Notes: generated by a model from the letters alone, not told the origin. 64,000 nt of DNA from an uncultured Eubacteriales bacterium (GCA_902793325.1 CADBCY010000005.1:24087-88086), one strand, 5' to 3'; positions 41,509-50,276 are shown, numbered from the stretch's first letter. Made by a program: numbers and translations.

Positions 41509-42150
41509 ATGACGCGCGACACCACCGAGCTCGCCCACGACCTGCGCATGCCGCTGCAACTGATCCTGAGCTGCGCGCAACTGCTGCGGATGGAGCTGGG
41601 CGCGTCCCCCACCCCCGCCTGCGCCTATGCCGACCTGCTGATGGACGGCGTGCGCCAGCTGGAGGCCATGCTGGAGGGCAGCCTGTCCGCCCCGGACGCG
41701 CCGCTTCGGCCCGCGCGCGTCGACCTCGCCGCCTGCCTGCGGGCGCTGTGCCTGCGCTGCCGGCCCGCCGCGGCCCGCGGCGGCGTCACGCTGCGCTGCG
41801 TCGGCGCGCGCGCCCTCTCCGCCGTCACCGACGAGGAGCGCCTGTGCCGCATACTGCTCAACCTGATCTCGAACGCCCTGCGCTTCACCCCGCCCGGCGG
41901 CCGCATCGAATTGCGGCTGACGCCCCTCGGCGACCGGGTGGAGATCGCCGTCGCGGACACCGGGCGGGGCATCGAACCGGACCGGCTGGCCGCGATCTTC
42001 CTGGAGGGCGAGACGACCGGCGGCCACGGACACGGCCTGCCCATCGCCGAGCGCCTGGCCCGGCAATTGGGCGGCAGCCTGCGGGCGGCGTCCGAGCCCG
42101 GCCGCGGCGCGACGTTCACGCTGCGCCTGCCGCTGACGCCGGACGCCTGA
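41509..42150 (+). CDS. Minimal soluble histidine kinase
   Basis: 213 residues with no membrane or sensor segment. H10 in L-A-H-D-L-R-M-P is the phosphoacceptor of a HisKA dimerisation helix. The HATPase_c domain follows with N box L-I-S-N-A-L-R-F-T, G1 A-D-T-G-R-G-I and the G2 region G-G-H-G-H-G-L-P-I-A. The F box is poor. It could dock on another sensor or be a phosphotransfer partner. No response regulator is adjacent, and its position after ruvA is unusual. A TATAGT (41474-41479) upstream may be its -10, with no clear -35. Confidence 0.82.
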   Translation: MTRDTTELAHDLRMPLQLILSCAQLLRMELGASPTPACAYADLLMDGVRQLEAMLEGSLSAPDAPLRPARVDLAACLRALCLRCRPAAARGGVTLRCVGARALSAVTDEERLCRILLNLISNALRFTPPGGRIELRLTPLGDRVEIAVADTGRGIEPDRLAAIFLEGETTGGHGHGLPIAERLARQLGGSLRAASEPGRGATFTLRLPLTPDA

Positions 42151-42204
42151 GTCCGCGCAGAGCGCGCAACCGACCCTCCCCCACTTTCCACCCTCGGAGG
42201 CTTC

Positions 42205-42699
42205 ATGAAAAAGCTCACCTTACTGCTGGGCGCGGTGCTGGCGCTGATGCTGGTCTGCGCCGGGATCTTCTGGTTCGGCGGCGCGCTGCACGCCGAGCCG
42301 CGGGTGCTGACCGCCGGAGCCGCGGAATACCCCGACGTGTTCCAGTCCATCCGCAGCGTGCTGAAATCCGGGGCCGCGCCGCAGACCTTCGACGGCGCCG
42401 CGCTGGGCGAGGCCGACCGCTACACCATGATGGACATTACCCTCACCCTGCGCAACCGGGGCTTCCTGCCCGCGGAGTGGCTGCACATGGAGCTGGCGGG
42501 CGAGCCCGGCGACGTGGCCGTGTACTCGCTCTCCGGCGAGGGCACCAGCCTGCCCGCCCGCAGCGAGGGCCAGGTCAACCTGAAGCTGATCACCGCCGCC
42601 GACCCCGGCCCCGGCCGCACGGTGACGGTGGAATACTACGTGTTCGGCGTCAAGCGCCGCATCACGGTAGCGCCGCCGACGCCCGGGGAAGAGGAATAA
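42205..42699 (+). CDS. Small exported or anchored protein of unknown function
   Basis: 164 residues. An N-terminal hydrophobic segment (about 4-28) could be a signal peptide or anchor. The rest looks like a beta-sandwich, with a Y-T-M-M-D-I-T-L-T-L-R-N-R-G-F-L-P-A-E-W stretch resembling domains that describe conserved N-terminal-of-sandwich repeats. I do not recognise a family. The start follows GGAGG. It follows the minimal kinase by 54 bases and ends at a bidirectional terminator. Confidence 0.7.
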   Translation: MKKLTLLLGAVLALMLVCAGIFWFGGALHAEPRVLTAGAAEYPDVFQSIRSVLKSGAAPQTFDGAALGEADRYTMMDITLTLRNRGFLPAEWLHMELAGEPGDVAVYSLSGEGTSLPARSEGQVNLKLITAADPGPGRTVTVEYYVFGVKRRITVAPPTPGEEE

Positions 42700-42716
42700 T
42701 TCCCAGAATAAATACA

Positions 42717-42751
42717 GGCTGTCCCGAAACCGTTCGGGACAGCCCATTTTT
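42717..42751. terminator. Bidirectional terminator
   Basis: A perfect 12-base-pair stem (42717-42728 with 42733-42744), an ACCG loop and CATTTTT on the plus strand. On the minus strand TGTATTTATT follows. It serves both convergent genes. Confidence 0.92.
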
Positions 42752-42762
42752 GATGTTGCACG

Positions 42763-44340
42763 TTACTTCGTGATGTAGTAATCCACGCCCGACAGGTAGT
42801 ATTGCTCGGCGCCGTCGTCCACGCGCTGCAGGTTGGGGTTGGCAAAGCCCGACCGGTTCAGGTCGTAGCTGTCGTAGAAGCCCAGCTCCGCGCGGTAGGT
42901 TTCGCCGGTGTCGGGGTCGTAGAGCCGGTCGTAGCCCAGTATGGCGTCGCTGGCCTTCTGGGCGCTGATGTCGTAGCTCGTCTGGCGGGCGCTCCAGGCG
43001 TCGTTGTAGGAATCCATGGCCGCCTGCATGGAGCTGGCCACGGACAGCAGCGCGTTCTTCTCCTGCTCGGAGACGTCCAGCGCGGTCTTGACGTACTGCG
43101 GCGCGAAGTCGAAGCTTGCCAGACACTGGGTGAGCACCGGCTCCAGCTCCGCGAGCTCTCCCTGCGGCGCGGTGACGCCCATGAACAGGTACGCCGTGTA
43201 GAACCAGGTGTCGATGCCCTCGGCGATGTAGCTGCCCATGTCGGTGGGCTGGGCGGTCACCAGGCCCTCACAGGGCGCGCCGGCCTGCGTGGTGAACGCG
43301 ATGCGCGCCACGGCGTTGTCCCGGCAGGTGGACGGGCAGGGGATGCTGCTGTTCCACTTCTCCTGCACGCGGACGCCGTAGAGCTCCGGGAAGACCGCGG
43401 GGTCCAGCGACAGGCCGCTGGCGTAGTAGGCCTGGCAGAAGTCGATGACCTCAGGCTCGGCGGCCAGGAAGGCGTCCAGCGTCGGGGCCTCCATCACCGG
43501 GGCGTCGCAGGTCGGCGCGTAGTTGTATTTCCGGTAGAATTGCTTCGCTGCCCGGCTCTTCAGGAAGGGCTCCAGCTTCATGAACAGGAACAGGCTGCGT
43601 TCCGGCGCGGCGGGATCGCTGGCGCGGAAGCCGAAGGTCATGAATTCGCCGGTGGTCCTGACCTGCCAGCCCTCGGGCAGGGTGACGCTGAAGCGCCCGT
43701 CGTCGTACTTCGCCGTGCCGGAGACGATGGCCTCCCGCGCGGTCACGCGGTAGTCCCCCATGTCCTGCGCGGACGCGGGCTGCCGCGCTTCGCCGCCGGA
43801 CTGGGGCGCGGGCACGGCGTCGCCGCCCGCGTCGGTTCGGAAGTTGGCGACCAGCGCCTCCAGGGCCGCCAGCGTGGCGGCGTCGTCCCCCTGCACGTAC
43901 TTCGCGCCGAAGAACACCGGGCAGCCGTCCCAGAAGTCGGCGACCCGCAGGAAGTGGATGACGTAGCCGTTCAGCCGGTAGGTGTAGTCCGCGCCGACCA
44001 TCTCCCGGCCCGCCACCTCATAGCTGCCGTATTCGGTGACGCCCACCAGGTCGTCGCCGTAGGAAGCCTGCATGTAGGGGGTGAACTCCTCGCTGAAATA
44101 CCGGCGCAGGTCCAGCCCGCGGCTCTCGCTGCGGAAGATCAGCACGTAGGGGATGCTGTCGTAGTACTCGGTGTACACGTACAGGCCGTCGCCCTCCACG
44201 AATTGGGTGCCGAAGTCCACGTTGCAGCGCGTGGAGAAGCCCTGCTCGGGGCAGCGGATCTCCGTCAGGCCGGCCTCCGCCAGCGCAGGCGCGCACGCCG
44301 ACAGCGCCAATGTCAGCAGCATCGCAAGCAATCTCTTCAT
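42763..44340 (-). CDS. Large exported (lipo)protein of unknown function
   Basis: 525 residues. The signal sequence carries L-S-A-C (C16), a possible lipobox, closely followed by A-L-A-E, a signal peptidase I site, so anchoring is uncertain. Two similar beta-rich halves follow, the second opening with Y-D-D-G-R-F-S-V-T-L-P-E-G-W, a pattern seen in PsbP/DUF-type lipoproteins. Six or more cysteines in the mature part (for example C-P-S-T-C) hint at disulfides. No family is firmly recognised. The start at 44340 has AAGGGGGGG upstream on the minus strand. It lies 91 bases after the next exported protein, which is read the same way. Confidence 0.75.
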   Translation of the reverse strand: MKRLLAMLLTLALSACAPALAEAGLTEIRCPEQGFSTRCNVDFGTQFVEGDGLYVYTEYYDSIPYVLIFRSESRGLDLRRYFSEEFTPYMQASYGDDLVGVTEYGSYEVAGREMVGADYTYRLNGYVIHFLRVADFWDGCPVFFGAKYVQGDDAATLAALEALVANFRTDAGGDAVPAPQSGGEARQPASAQDMGDYRVTAREAIVSGTAKYDDGRFSVTLPEGWQVRTTGEFMTFGFRASDPAAPERSLFLFMKLEPFLKSRAAKQFYRKYNYAPTCDAPVMEAPTLDAFLAAEPEVIDFCQAYYASGLSLDPAVFPELYGVRVQEKWNSSIPCPSTCRDNAVARIAFTTQAGAPCEGLVTAQPTDMGSYIAEGIDTWFYTAYLFMGVTAPQGELAELEPVLTQCLASFDFAPQYVKTALDVSEQEKNALLSVASSMQAAMDSYNDAWSARQTSYDISAQKASDAILGYDRLYDPDTGETYRAELGFYDSYDLNRSGFANPNLQRVDDGAEQYYLSGVDYYITK

Positions 44341-44399
44341 GGGCATCCCCCCCTTGCTCCCGCAAAAGCGGGCCGCTCCGTCCCTCCGCTGCGCGCCGA

Positions 44400-44421
44400 G
44401 CGCGGGTGTCGCCACCCGCGC
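44400..44421 (-). terminator. GC hairpin between the two exported-protein genes
   Basis: A nine-base-pair perfect stem (44400-44408 with 44413-44421) with a TCGC loop, 10 bases beyond the 913-residue protein's stop. It has no U-tract, so at most it attenuates. Confidence 0.4.
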
Positions 44422-44431
44422 CCGGATCAAA

Positions 44432-47173
44432 TCAGAAGTTGTCATAGGATTCGGAGTTGCTGCCGACGCTGTCGCCGGAGCCGGAACCGGAGGTGATGGT
44501 GTAGTCGTAGCCGGACTTGAGCGTGACGTACTCGTCGCCGCCGTTGAAGGTCATGACCTTGTAGTAGCCGTCATCGCCGAAGGCGTCCTCCATGCCGTAC
44601 CAGTCGCTGCCGATGCCCTCCTTGATGGTGTAGGTGCCCTTGCCCAGCTTGGTGCTGGCCTTGCCGTTGCCGCCGATGAACAGGCAGGACACGAGCACGT
44701 CGTCCGAGTTGTAGATCTTCACCAGCGTGGCCTGGTCCTCGTCCATGTTGTTGATCTTGACCGTCAGGCCCACGCCGCTGCCCTTGGCGGAGCTGTTCTT
44801 CCAGATCTGGCCGTTCTTGGGCCACTCCTGCACGCAGGCCGCGGCGCGCTCGCTCGCGTCGGCCCAACTGCTGTTCTCAAACGCCTGCTTCGCGTGGTAG
44901 TACTTGCCCTTGAGCACCAGCGCGCAGCCGCGGGCGTACTCGTACTCGTCGTAGTCCATGGTGTCGTACAGGATGTTATAGGCCGTTTCCTCGTCGCTGG
45001 CCATGAGCAGCCTGGGCAGGAGCCTGGCGTAGCCCGCGGCGTCCAGGCTCTCCGTCTCGGGAAGGCCCAGGCCCGCCTGCACCGCGTTCAGCGCGGAAAT
45101 GGTCTTCGGGCCCACGCTGCCGTCGGCGGCGATGTCCTGGCCGAAGGCGATCAGCGTCTGCTGCACGCCCTTGGCGGCGTCGCCCTTGGAGCCCTTCTCG
45201 ATGACCTCGCCGCCGCGCAGCGCATCATAGGTCGAGCGGTAGGTCTCCTCGCCCAGCGCGTCCAGCACCTGCTCCAGGAGGTCTCCGTCCAGGCCCGCGG
45301 ACTCGGCGGCATAGGCGGCGCGCAGGGGCTCGCCCTCCGACGGGAACTGCGCGATGGCATACAGCGTGTCGGCGCACAGCAGCTCGCAGTCCTCGCGGGA
45401 CACCGCGTCCGGGGAGACGTAGATGAGGTCGAAGACCCTGTTCTGCTCCTCGGTGCCCTCGCCGAACAGCACGACGGCCTGCGCGGGCTCCAGCTCCTCG
45501 CCCTTGGCGGTGCGCACCTTCAGGTCGCCCATGAAGCCCAGGATATCGTCGTAGGTGGCGCCGCCGTCCATCATGTCAAAGCGCACCAGCAGCAGGTTGC
45601 CGCCCTCGGGCGCGGGATCGGCTGCGGAAGCGGCCAGAAGCGCCGGGTTGTCGGCGTCGGTGGCGAACAGGATCGGATTGAAGTACCAGTCGTAGTCGCC
45701 GGAGGTCACGTAGCTGTAGTCCTCCATGCGGTCGTATTCGACCTCGTCCTCGGTCTCATCCTCGGGTTCCTCCGTCGCCGGTTCCTCCGCGCCCTCCTTG
45801 GTGCACCTGGCGACGTAGGAGTAGGTGCGGCCGCCCGGCAGCGTGGAGGTGATGTCCAGCACCAGCTCGTCGCCCTCCAGCGACCAGGTGCCCTCGCAGG
45901 CGCTGAGCTGGCTGCCCGAGGTGTTCACGGTGAAGCGGTTGCCCTTGGGCGTGATCTCGATGTCGTTGCTCTCGCGGTAGCCCTGTTGGATAAAGGTGTA
46001 CTTGCCGGTGCCGTCGGCGTTGACCTGCACCGTCAGGTCGATGCTGGAGCCGTTGTTCTTCGGCTTGCCGACGCCGGTCCACAGGCCCACCAGCTCCTCG
46101 GGGATGGCTTCCGCTTCCTCCTCGGGCTCGGGCTCGTCCTCGGGCTCGGCCGCGGCTGCGCCCTCCAGCTTCAGCCACACCGCCGGGCGCACGGACTGCA
46201 TGCCGTCGGAGGGATTGCCGCCGCAGTTGATGGCGCCGGCAGCGTCCACGCCCGCGGTCCAGCTGCCGCTGCTGCCCATGGTGCGCAGCCACCACCAGCC
46301 GGAGCCGACGCTGGACTTGGTCCAGGTGCCGGCGGCCACGGTGGACTTGGAGTTGATGACGATGCGGTCGTCGTCGTAGGAGAAGTACTTCCTCGCCTCG
46401 ACAATGCTCAGCAGGAACACCGCGTCCTCGGTATCGTTGCCCTGGGACGTGCCGTAGTCCGGGTTGGCGTCCGCCGTCACCGTTTTGGTCACGAGCTTCG
46501 CCCGCTCGTCCGCCGTGAACGCGCCGTCCAGGAACTCGCCGTTCAGCCAGGCGCGCACCTCGCTGTTCGCCCAGGTGAGGCCGTCGCTGTTGCCGAACCG
46601 CTTGCCCGCCAGGGCGTCCTGGCTGATCAGCAGCGCCGCGTCGCCCTCCACGGCCAGCACGCGCCACCGGATGTCCTCGGGGCCGTTGCCGGAGTTGTCG
46701 TCCTGCTCCCAGCGGCCCAGGGGCAGGGTATCGCCCACGCGGATGCCGGAGGCGTCGGTCGCGGGCTCGTCCGCAGGCTCGTCGGCGGGCTCGTCGGCGG
46801 GCTCGTCCTCCGCGGGCCAGAGCTGTTCGGAAACGGTATCGTCCTCGCCGGAGACGACCCACACCTTCTCCGGCAGGCGATCCTCGTGGAAGCCGAAGGC
46901 GTACTCGCCGCCGTCGACGGTCACGGTATAGGCGCGCACGGGGCCGTCGCCAAAGTCCGCCCACGCCCAGGCCACGAACGTCGGGCGGCCGTCGCGGAGG
47001 GGAATGCCGGAGCCGAAGCCGCTGATCGTCACGACGGCTTCTCCGTCCACGATCTCCGCGCTCTCGTAGACCAGGTCGTAGTCCGCGCCTTCAAACGCGA
47101 TGTTCGCCGCCAGCGCGGGCAGCGCCCCCAGCAGCATCGCCAGGGCCAGCAGGATGGCAAGCAGTTTCTTCAT
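44432..47173 (-). CDS. Multidomain exported protein: DUF6273 plus peptidoglycan-binding-like domain
   Basis: 913 residues. In order: a signal peptide (M-K-K-L-L-A-I-L-L-A-L-A-M, ending A-L-P-A-L-A); a small beta domain; a flexible E-P-A-D tetrapeptide repeat (about 122-138); a DUF6273 domain (about 160-338; W-A-N-S-E-V-R-A-W-L-N and W-W-W-L-R-T are typical); an E-rich linker; a lipocalin-like stretch; a middle region; a peptidoglycan-binding-1-like domain (about 655-722; G-S-K-G-D-A-A-K-G-V-Q-Q-T-L); and a C-terminal beta domain rich in Gly/Asp. Likely a wall-associated surface protein. Its function is unknown. The start at 47173 follows GAGGAGG. An extended -10 promoter lies about 200 bases upstream, giving a long leader. 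Confidence 0.82.
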   Translation of the reverse strand: MKKLLAILLALAMLLGALPALAANIAFEGADYDLVYESAEIVDGEAVVTISGFGSGIPLRDGRPTFVAWAWADFGDGPVRAYTVTVDGGEYAFGFHEDRLPEKVWVVSGEDDTVSEQLWPAEDEPADEPADEPADEPATDASGIRVGDTLPLGRWEQDDNSGNGPEDIRWRVLAVEGDAALLISQDALAGKRFGNSDGLTWANSEVRAWLNGEFLDGAFTADERAKLVTKTVTADANPDYGTSQGNDTEDAVFLLSIVEARKYFSYDDDRIVINSKSTVAAGTWTKSSVGSGWWWLRTMGSSGSWTAGVDAAGAINCGGNPSDGMQSVRPAVWLKLEGAAAAEPEDEPEPEEEAEAIPEELVGLWTGVGKPKNNGSSIDLTVQVNADGTGKYTFIQQGYRESNDIEITPKGNRFTVNTSGSQLSACEGTWSLEGDELVLDITSTLPGGRTYSYVARCTKEGAEEPATEEPEDETEDEVEYDRMEDYSYVTSGDYDWYFNPILFATDADNPALLAASAADPAPEGGNLLLVRFDMMDGGATYDDILGFMGDLKVRTAKGEELEPAQAVVLFGEGTEEQNRVFDLIYVSPDAVSREDCELLCADTLYAIAQFPSEGEPLRAAYAAESAGLDGDLLEQVLDALGEETYRSTYDALRGGEVIEKGSKGDAAKGVQQTLIAFGQDIAADGSVGPKTISALNAVQAGLGLPETESLDAAGYARLLPRLLMASDEETAYNILYDTMDYDEYEYARGCALVLKGKYYHAKQAFENSSWADASERAAACVQEWPKNGQIWKNSSAKGSGVGLTVKINNMDEDQATLVKIYNSDDVLVSCLFIGGNGKASTKLGKGTYTIKEGIGSDWYGMEDAFGDDGYYKVMTFNGGDEYVTLKSGYDYTITSGSGSGDSVGSNSESYDNF
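46761..46808 (-). repeat. Four 12-base repeats encoding EPAD units
   Basis: Four tandem near-identical 12-base units (46761-46772, 46773-46784, 46785-46796 and 46797-46808) encode E-P-A-D repeats in the linker before the DUF6273 domain. In-frame copy-number change is likely between strains. Confidence 0.9.
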
Positions 47174-47372
47174 GGACAATCCTCCTCGTTTTCTGTGCAT
47201 CATATCTGTGCAAGCCGGGCGCGCCGGCTTCCTTCCCGTTCATCGATATGCCGCGGGGCGCCCGCCTTCCTGCCGGGGCCGGCAGGGGAAGCGGGTGGCT
47301 TCTCCACGCGGAAGCCCTCACCGATCGTCCCATCGGCGCGATCGGATCCAGCCCATGGGATTCATTACCAAT

Positions 47373-47381
47373 ACTATACCA
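47373..47381 (-). promoter_or_regulatory. Extended -10 promoter of the 913-residue exported protein gene
   Basis: TGG-TATAGT on the minus strand (47381-47373). The -35 region is poor (TCCCAT at 17 bases). The predicted leader is about 190 bases long. Confidence 0.55.
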
Positions 47382-47542
47382 CAAAACCCGGGCAAATGGG
47401 AGTCATAACGCGACTTTTTTTGCTTTTGCGGAAAGAAAAATTTACGAACGCGGCAAAAGCCCCCGAACGCGCGCGTTCGACGGCGCGCAAGGGCGTGCTC
47501 CCGGCCTCGGAAGCGCACTTCGACGCGCCGCGGGGACAAACA

Positions 47543-47569
47543 GCGCCGGCCCCTGGACGGGACCGGCGC
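47543..47569 (-). terminator. hpf terminator
   Basis: A seven-base-pair GC stem (47543-47549 with 47563-47569) extended past one mismatch by three pairs (47551-47553 with 47559-47561). TGTTTG follows on the minus strand, 16 bases after the hpf stop. Confidence 0.7.
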
Positions 47570-47584
47570 CTGCGATCATTCGCT

Positions 47585-48109
47585 TTATTCCTCGGGCACC
47601 AGAAGGCCGTAGCTGCCGTCGTTGCGGCGATAGAGCACGTTCATGGTGTCGTTGGCGGCATTTCTGAACAGGAAGAAATTGTGGCCGAGCAGCTCCATCT
47701 GGGTGATGGCGTCCTCCACTTCCATGGGCTTGACCGCGAAGCGCTTGGTGCGCACCACGTCGTAGCTGGCCTCCTCGTACACGGGCGCGGCCTCTTCGGG
47801 CGCCTCGATGGTATCGCGCAGGTGCTTGCCCATCTTGGTGCGATACCGGCGGATCTGGCTCTCCAGCTTGTCCACCGCGCGGTCGATGGAGAGGTACATG
47901 TCGTTGGAGGATTCCTCGGCGCGCAGGATCAGGCCCTTCACGCTGACGGTGATCTCCGCGATGTTCCGGCCGCCCTTCTGCTGGCGGAAGCGGATGATGG
48001 CCTCGGCCTCCCGGTCAAAATAGCGATCCAGCTTGCCCAGCTTCTTTTCCACGCGGGCCTTGAGGCTGTCGGTGACTTCAATTCCCTTGCCGCTGTAGAC
48101 GAACTTCAT
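47585..48109 (-). CDS. hpf: Ribosome hibernation promoting factor (long form)
   Basis: 174 residues. The N-terminal HPF domain (M-K-F-V-Y-S-G-K-G-I-E-V-T and K-L-G-K-L-D-R-Y-F) binds the 30S decoding centre. The C-terminal domain (about 115-174; V-K-P-M-x-x-x-x-A-I-x-Q-M-E-L-L-G-H-N-F-F-L-F) dimerises to form 100S ribosomes in stationary phase. The start is set at ATG 48109, eight bases from AAGGAG; ATG 48115 would be too close to it. It is monocistronic, with a terminator after it. Confidence 0.94.
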   Translation of the reverse strand: MKFVYSGKGIEVTDSLKARVEKKLGKLDRYFDREAEAIIRFRQQKGGRNIAEITVSVKGLILRAEESSNDMYLSIDRAVDKLESQIRRYRTKMGKHLRDTIEAPEEAAPVYEEASYDVVRTKRFAVKPMEVEDAITQMELLGHNFFLFRNAANDTMNVLYRRNDGSYGLLVPEE

Positions 48110-48307
48110 TTTCATCGCTCCTTTATGTGATGATTGCCCGCCCCGGCGCTCACAACAGCGCGCCCTGAAAACCCGCGGGCGGACCTGCCCGGCGCTCCCG
48201 CCGTCCCGGACGGCGCATTCCATGGAACGCCTTGTTGGTGTATTCGACATCTCCCTCGCGATTCCTGCCTGCCGGACAACATTTTTAATTTTTTGTAATC
48301 TTTTGCG

Positions 48308-50257
48308 TCAGGCGTCCCGCTTCGGGGCCGCCTTCCGGCCGCGGGAGGCGCTCTTTTTCGGCCCGGACGCGCTCCTCTTCGGCGCGGGCGCGGCGCGCTT
48401 CACCGCCCGCTTCTTCGGCGCCTCGCGCTCGAAGCGCACGTCCTTCGGGGCCTGCTTCGCGGCGTCCACCAGGAACAGGGAGAACCTCCGGATGCCGGCC
48501 ATGAACCGCTCCGACTTCTGCGCGCGGGCGTCCCCGTCCTTCTGGGCGGCGAGGTCGCTCAGGAACTTCTCCCACTTGCCGGTGGTGGCCGCGGAGGCGA
48601 TCTGCTCCGGCACCACGGCGATGAGCTGCCGCCCCTTCTCCGTGGACACGATGTGCTTGCCCTTCCTGCGCGCGTAGCCCACCTCGATGAGTCGCTCGAT
48701 GGTGGCGGCGCGGGTGGCGGGCGTGCCGAGGCCGGAGGACTTCAGCAGCTCCCGCAGGCGCTCGTCGTCCAGGTCCTGCCCGGCGTTCTCCATCAGCTTC
48801 AGCAGGGAGGCGTCGTTGTGCTCCTCGGGCGGGGTGGTCTTGCACGCCTTGACGGAAACCTTCTCCGCCTTCCGCTCGTCCCCGACCTCGAGCCGGGGCA
48901 GCGGCGGCTCCGCGTCCTCGCTCCGGGCCTTCCTGCCCGCGGGCTTCTCGTCGCGGTACAGCGCGCGCCAGCCCTCCTTGAGCGGCATGGCCCCGGTGGA
49001 CCGGAAGTCGTGCGCCTCCACCCGCGTCGTGACCTTCGCCGCCTCGTACTCGTAGTGCGGGTAATGGGCCGCGATGAGCCGCCGCGCGATCATGTCGTAC
49101 AGCCGGGCTTCGTCCGCGCTCAGCCGCGACAGGTCCGGCCGCTTCTCCGTGGGCACGATGGCGTGATGGTCGCTGATCTTGGCGTTGTCGTAGAAGCGCC
49201 TGGCGTGCATGGCGAGGTTCATCTCCGGGGCTTGCACGAAGGCGGCGTAGGGCTCGGGCAGGTTCCGGAGCGCGCTCTTCACCCGGGGCTGCATGTCGTC
49301 GGGCAGGTAGCGGCTGTCGGTGCGGGGATAGGTGACCAGCTTGTGCGTCTCGTAGAGCGCCTGGGCCAGCTTCAGCGTCCTGTCCGCGGAAAAGCCCAGC
49401 TTGCGGTTGGCCTCGCGCTGCAGCGCAGTCAGGTCGAACAACTGGGGCGGCGGCAACTGCTTCTTCTCCCGCCGGCTCTCCGTCACCGTGCCCGTCCTGC
49501 CCGAAACCGCCTTCCGGACGCTCTGCGCCAGCGCCTCGTCCGGGCAGCGGGTCTTTTTCGTCTCCGGGTTCACCCAGATGCCCTCGTAGTCCCCGAAGTT
49601 CGCGCGGATCTCCCAGTAGTCCTCGGGCACGAAGCGCTCGATCTCCAGATCCCGCTTCACGATCAGGTTCAGCGTGGGCGTCTGCACCCGGCCCACGGAC
49701 AGGTGGGCGTTGTAGGCCAGCGAGAAGGCGCGAGAGGCGTTCATGCCCACCAGCCAGTCGGCCTCGCTGCGGCAGCGGGCGCTCTCGTAGAGGGAATCGT
49801 AGGCGGAGGCGGGCTTCAGGTTCTCAAACCCCTGCCGGATGGCGGCGTCGGTCATGGAGGAGATCCACAGCCGCTGCACGGGCTTGGCGCAGCCGGCCAT
49901 GCGGTAGATGTAGCGGAAGATGAGCTCGCCCTCGCGCGCGGAGTCGGTGGCGCAGACGACGGCGTCGATCTTCGCGCTGTTCATCAGCTTTTTGACGACG
50001 GCGAACTGCTCCTTCGTGCCCGGCAGCACCTTCAGCGGGATCTCATCGGGCAGCATGGGCAGGTCCGCCATGTTCCACTTCGCCCAGCGCGGGTCCGTCT
50101 CCCCCGGCTCGGCCAGCGCCACCAGGTGCCCGATGGCCCAGGTGACCACGTAGTCCTCGCCGTAGAGGTAGCCCTCCCCCGCCTGGCGGACGCCCAGCAC
50201 CCGCGCAATGTCCCGCGCCACGGAGGGCTTCTCCGCGACGATCAAGGTCTTTGACAT
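48308..50257 (-). CDS. topB: DNA topoisomerase III
   Basis: 649 residues. Type IA topoisomerase that decatenates and relaxes DNA through a 5'-phosphotyrosine. The TOPRIM domain is at the N-terminus (A-E-K-P-S and A-T-D-S-A-R-E-G-E), and catalytic Y310 lies in T-Y-P-R-T-D-S-R. It has a strongly basic Lys/Arg/Ala/Pro tail of about 50 residues in place of zinc fingers, likely for DNA contact. The start is ATG 50257, M-S-K-T-L-I-V-A-E-K-P, with AGGGAG upstream. Chromosomal TopB is common in Bacillota. No conjugation genes are nearby. Confidence 0.93.
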   Translation of the reverse strand: MSKTLIVAEKPSVARDIARVLGVRQAGEGYLYGEDYVVTWAIGHLVALAEPGETDPRWAKWNMADLPMLPDEIPLKVLPGTKEQFAVVKKLMNSAKIDAVVCATDSAREGELIFRYIYRMAGCAKPVQRLWISSMTDAAIRQGFENLKPASAYDSLYESARCRSEADWLVGMNASRAFSLAYNAHLSVGRVQTPTLNLIVKRDLEIERFVPEDYWEIRANFGDYEGIWVNPETKKTRCPDEALAQSVRKAVSGRTGTVTESRREKKQLPPPQLFDLTALQREANRKLGFSADRTLKLAQALYETHKLVTYPRTDSRYLPDDMQPRVKSALRNLPEPYAAFVQAPEMNLAMHARRFYDNAKISDHHAIVPTEKRPDLSRLSADEARLYDMIARRLIAAHYPHYEYEAAKVTTRVEAHDFRSTGAMPLKEGWRALYRDEKPAGRKARSEDAEPPLPRLEVGDERKAEKVSVKACKTTPPEEHNDASLLKLMENAGQDLDDERLRELLKSSGLGTPATRAATIERLIEVGYARRKGKHIVSTEKGRQLIAVVPEQIASAATTGKWEKFLSDLAAQKDGDARAQKSERFMAGIRRFSLFLVDAAKQAPKDVRFEREAPKKRAVKRAAPAPKRSASGPKKSASRGRKAAPKRDA

Positions 50258-50276
50258 CGTTGGCTCCCTGACCCTT

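Larger units (their letters stand above)
47174..47584. other. 411-base intergenic region: long leader, promoter and hpf terminator
   Basis: No gene is seen. 47174-47366 is the predicted leader of the 913-residue exported protein, with several GC hairpins (for example GCCGG/CCGGC around 47275 and GATCG-type pairs around 47323-47345). 47373-47381 is its extended -10. 47390-47540 holds an AT-rich then GC-rich stretch without recognisable elements. The hpf terminator lies at 47543-47569. Confidence 0.6.

Noticed and set aside
47392-47418. AGTC-GACT followed by seven T residues, looking like a plus-strand terminator
   Set aside because: The stem is only four base pairs and no plus-strand gene ends upstream.
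44171-48130. A 1,319-codon open frame on the plus strand opposite the exported proteins and hpf
   Set aside because: Same cause: it shadows three well-supported minus-strand genes, runs across their intergenic regions and resembles no protein family.
48308-50257. TopB as a marker of a conjugative element
   Set aside because: No relaxase, T4SS, integrase or attachment site is nearby, and chromosomal topB is common in Bacillota.
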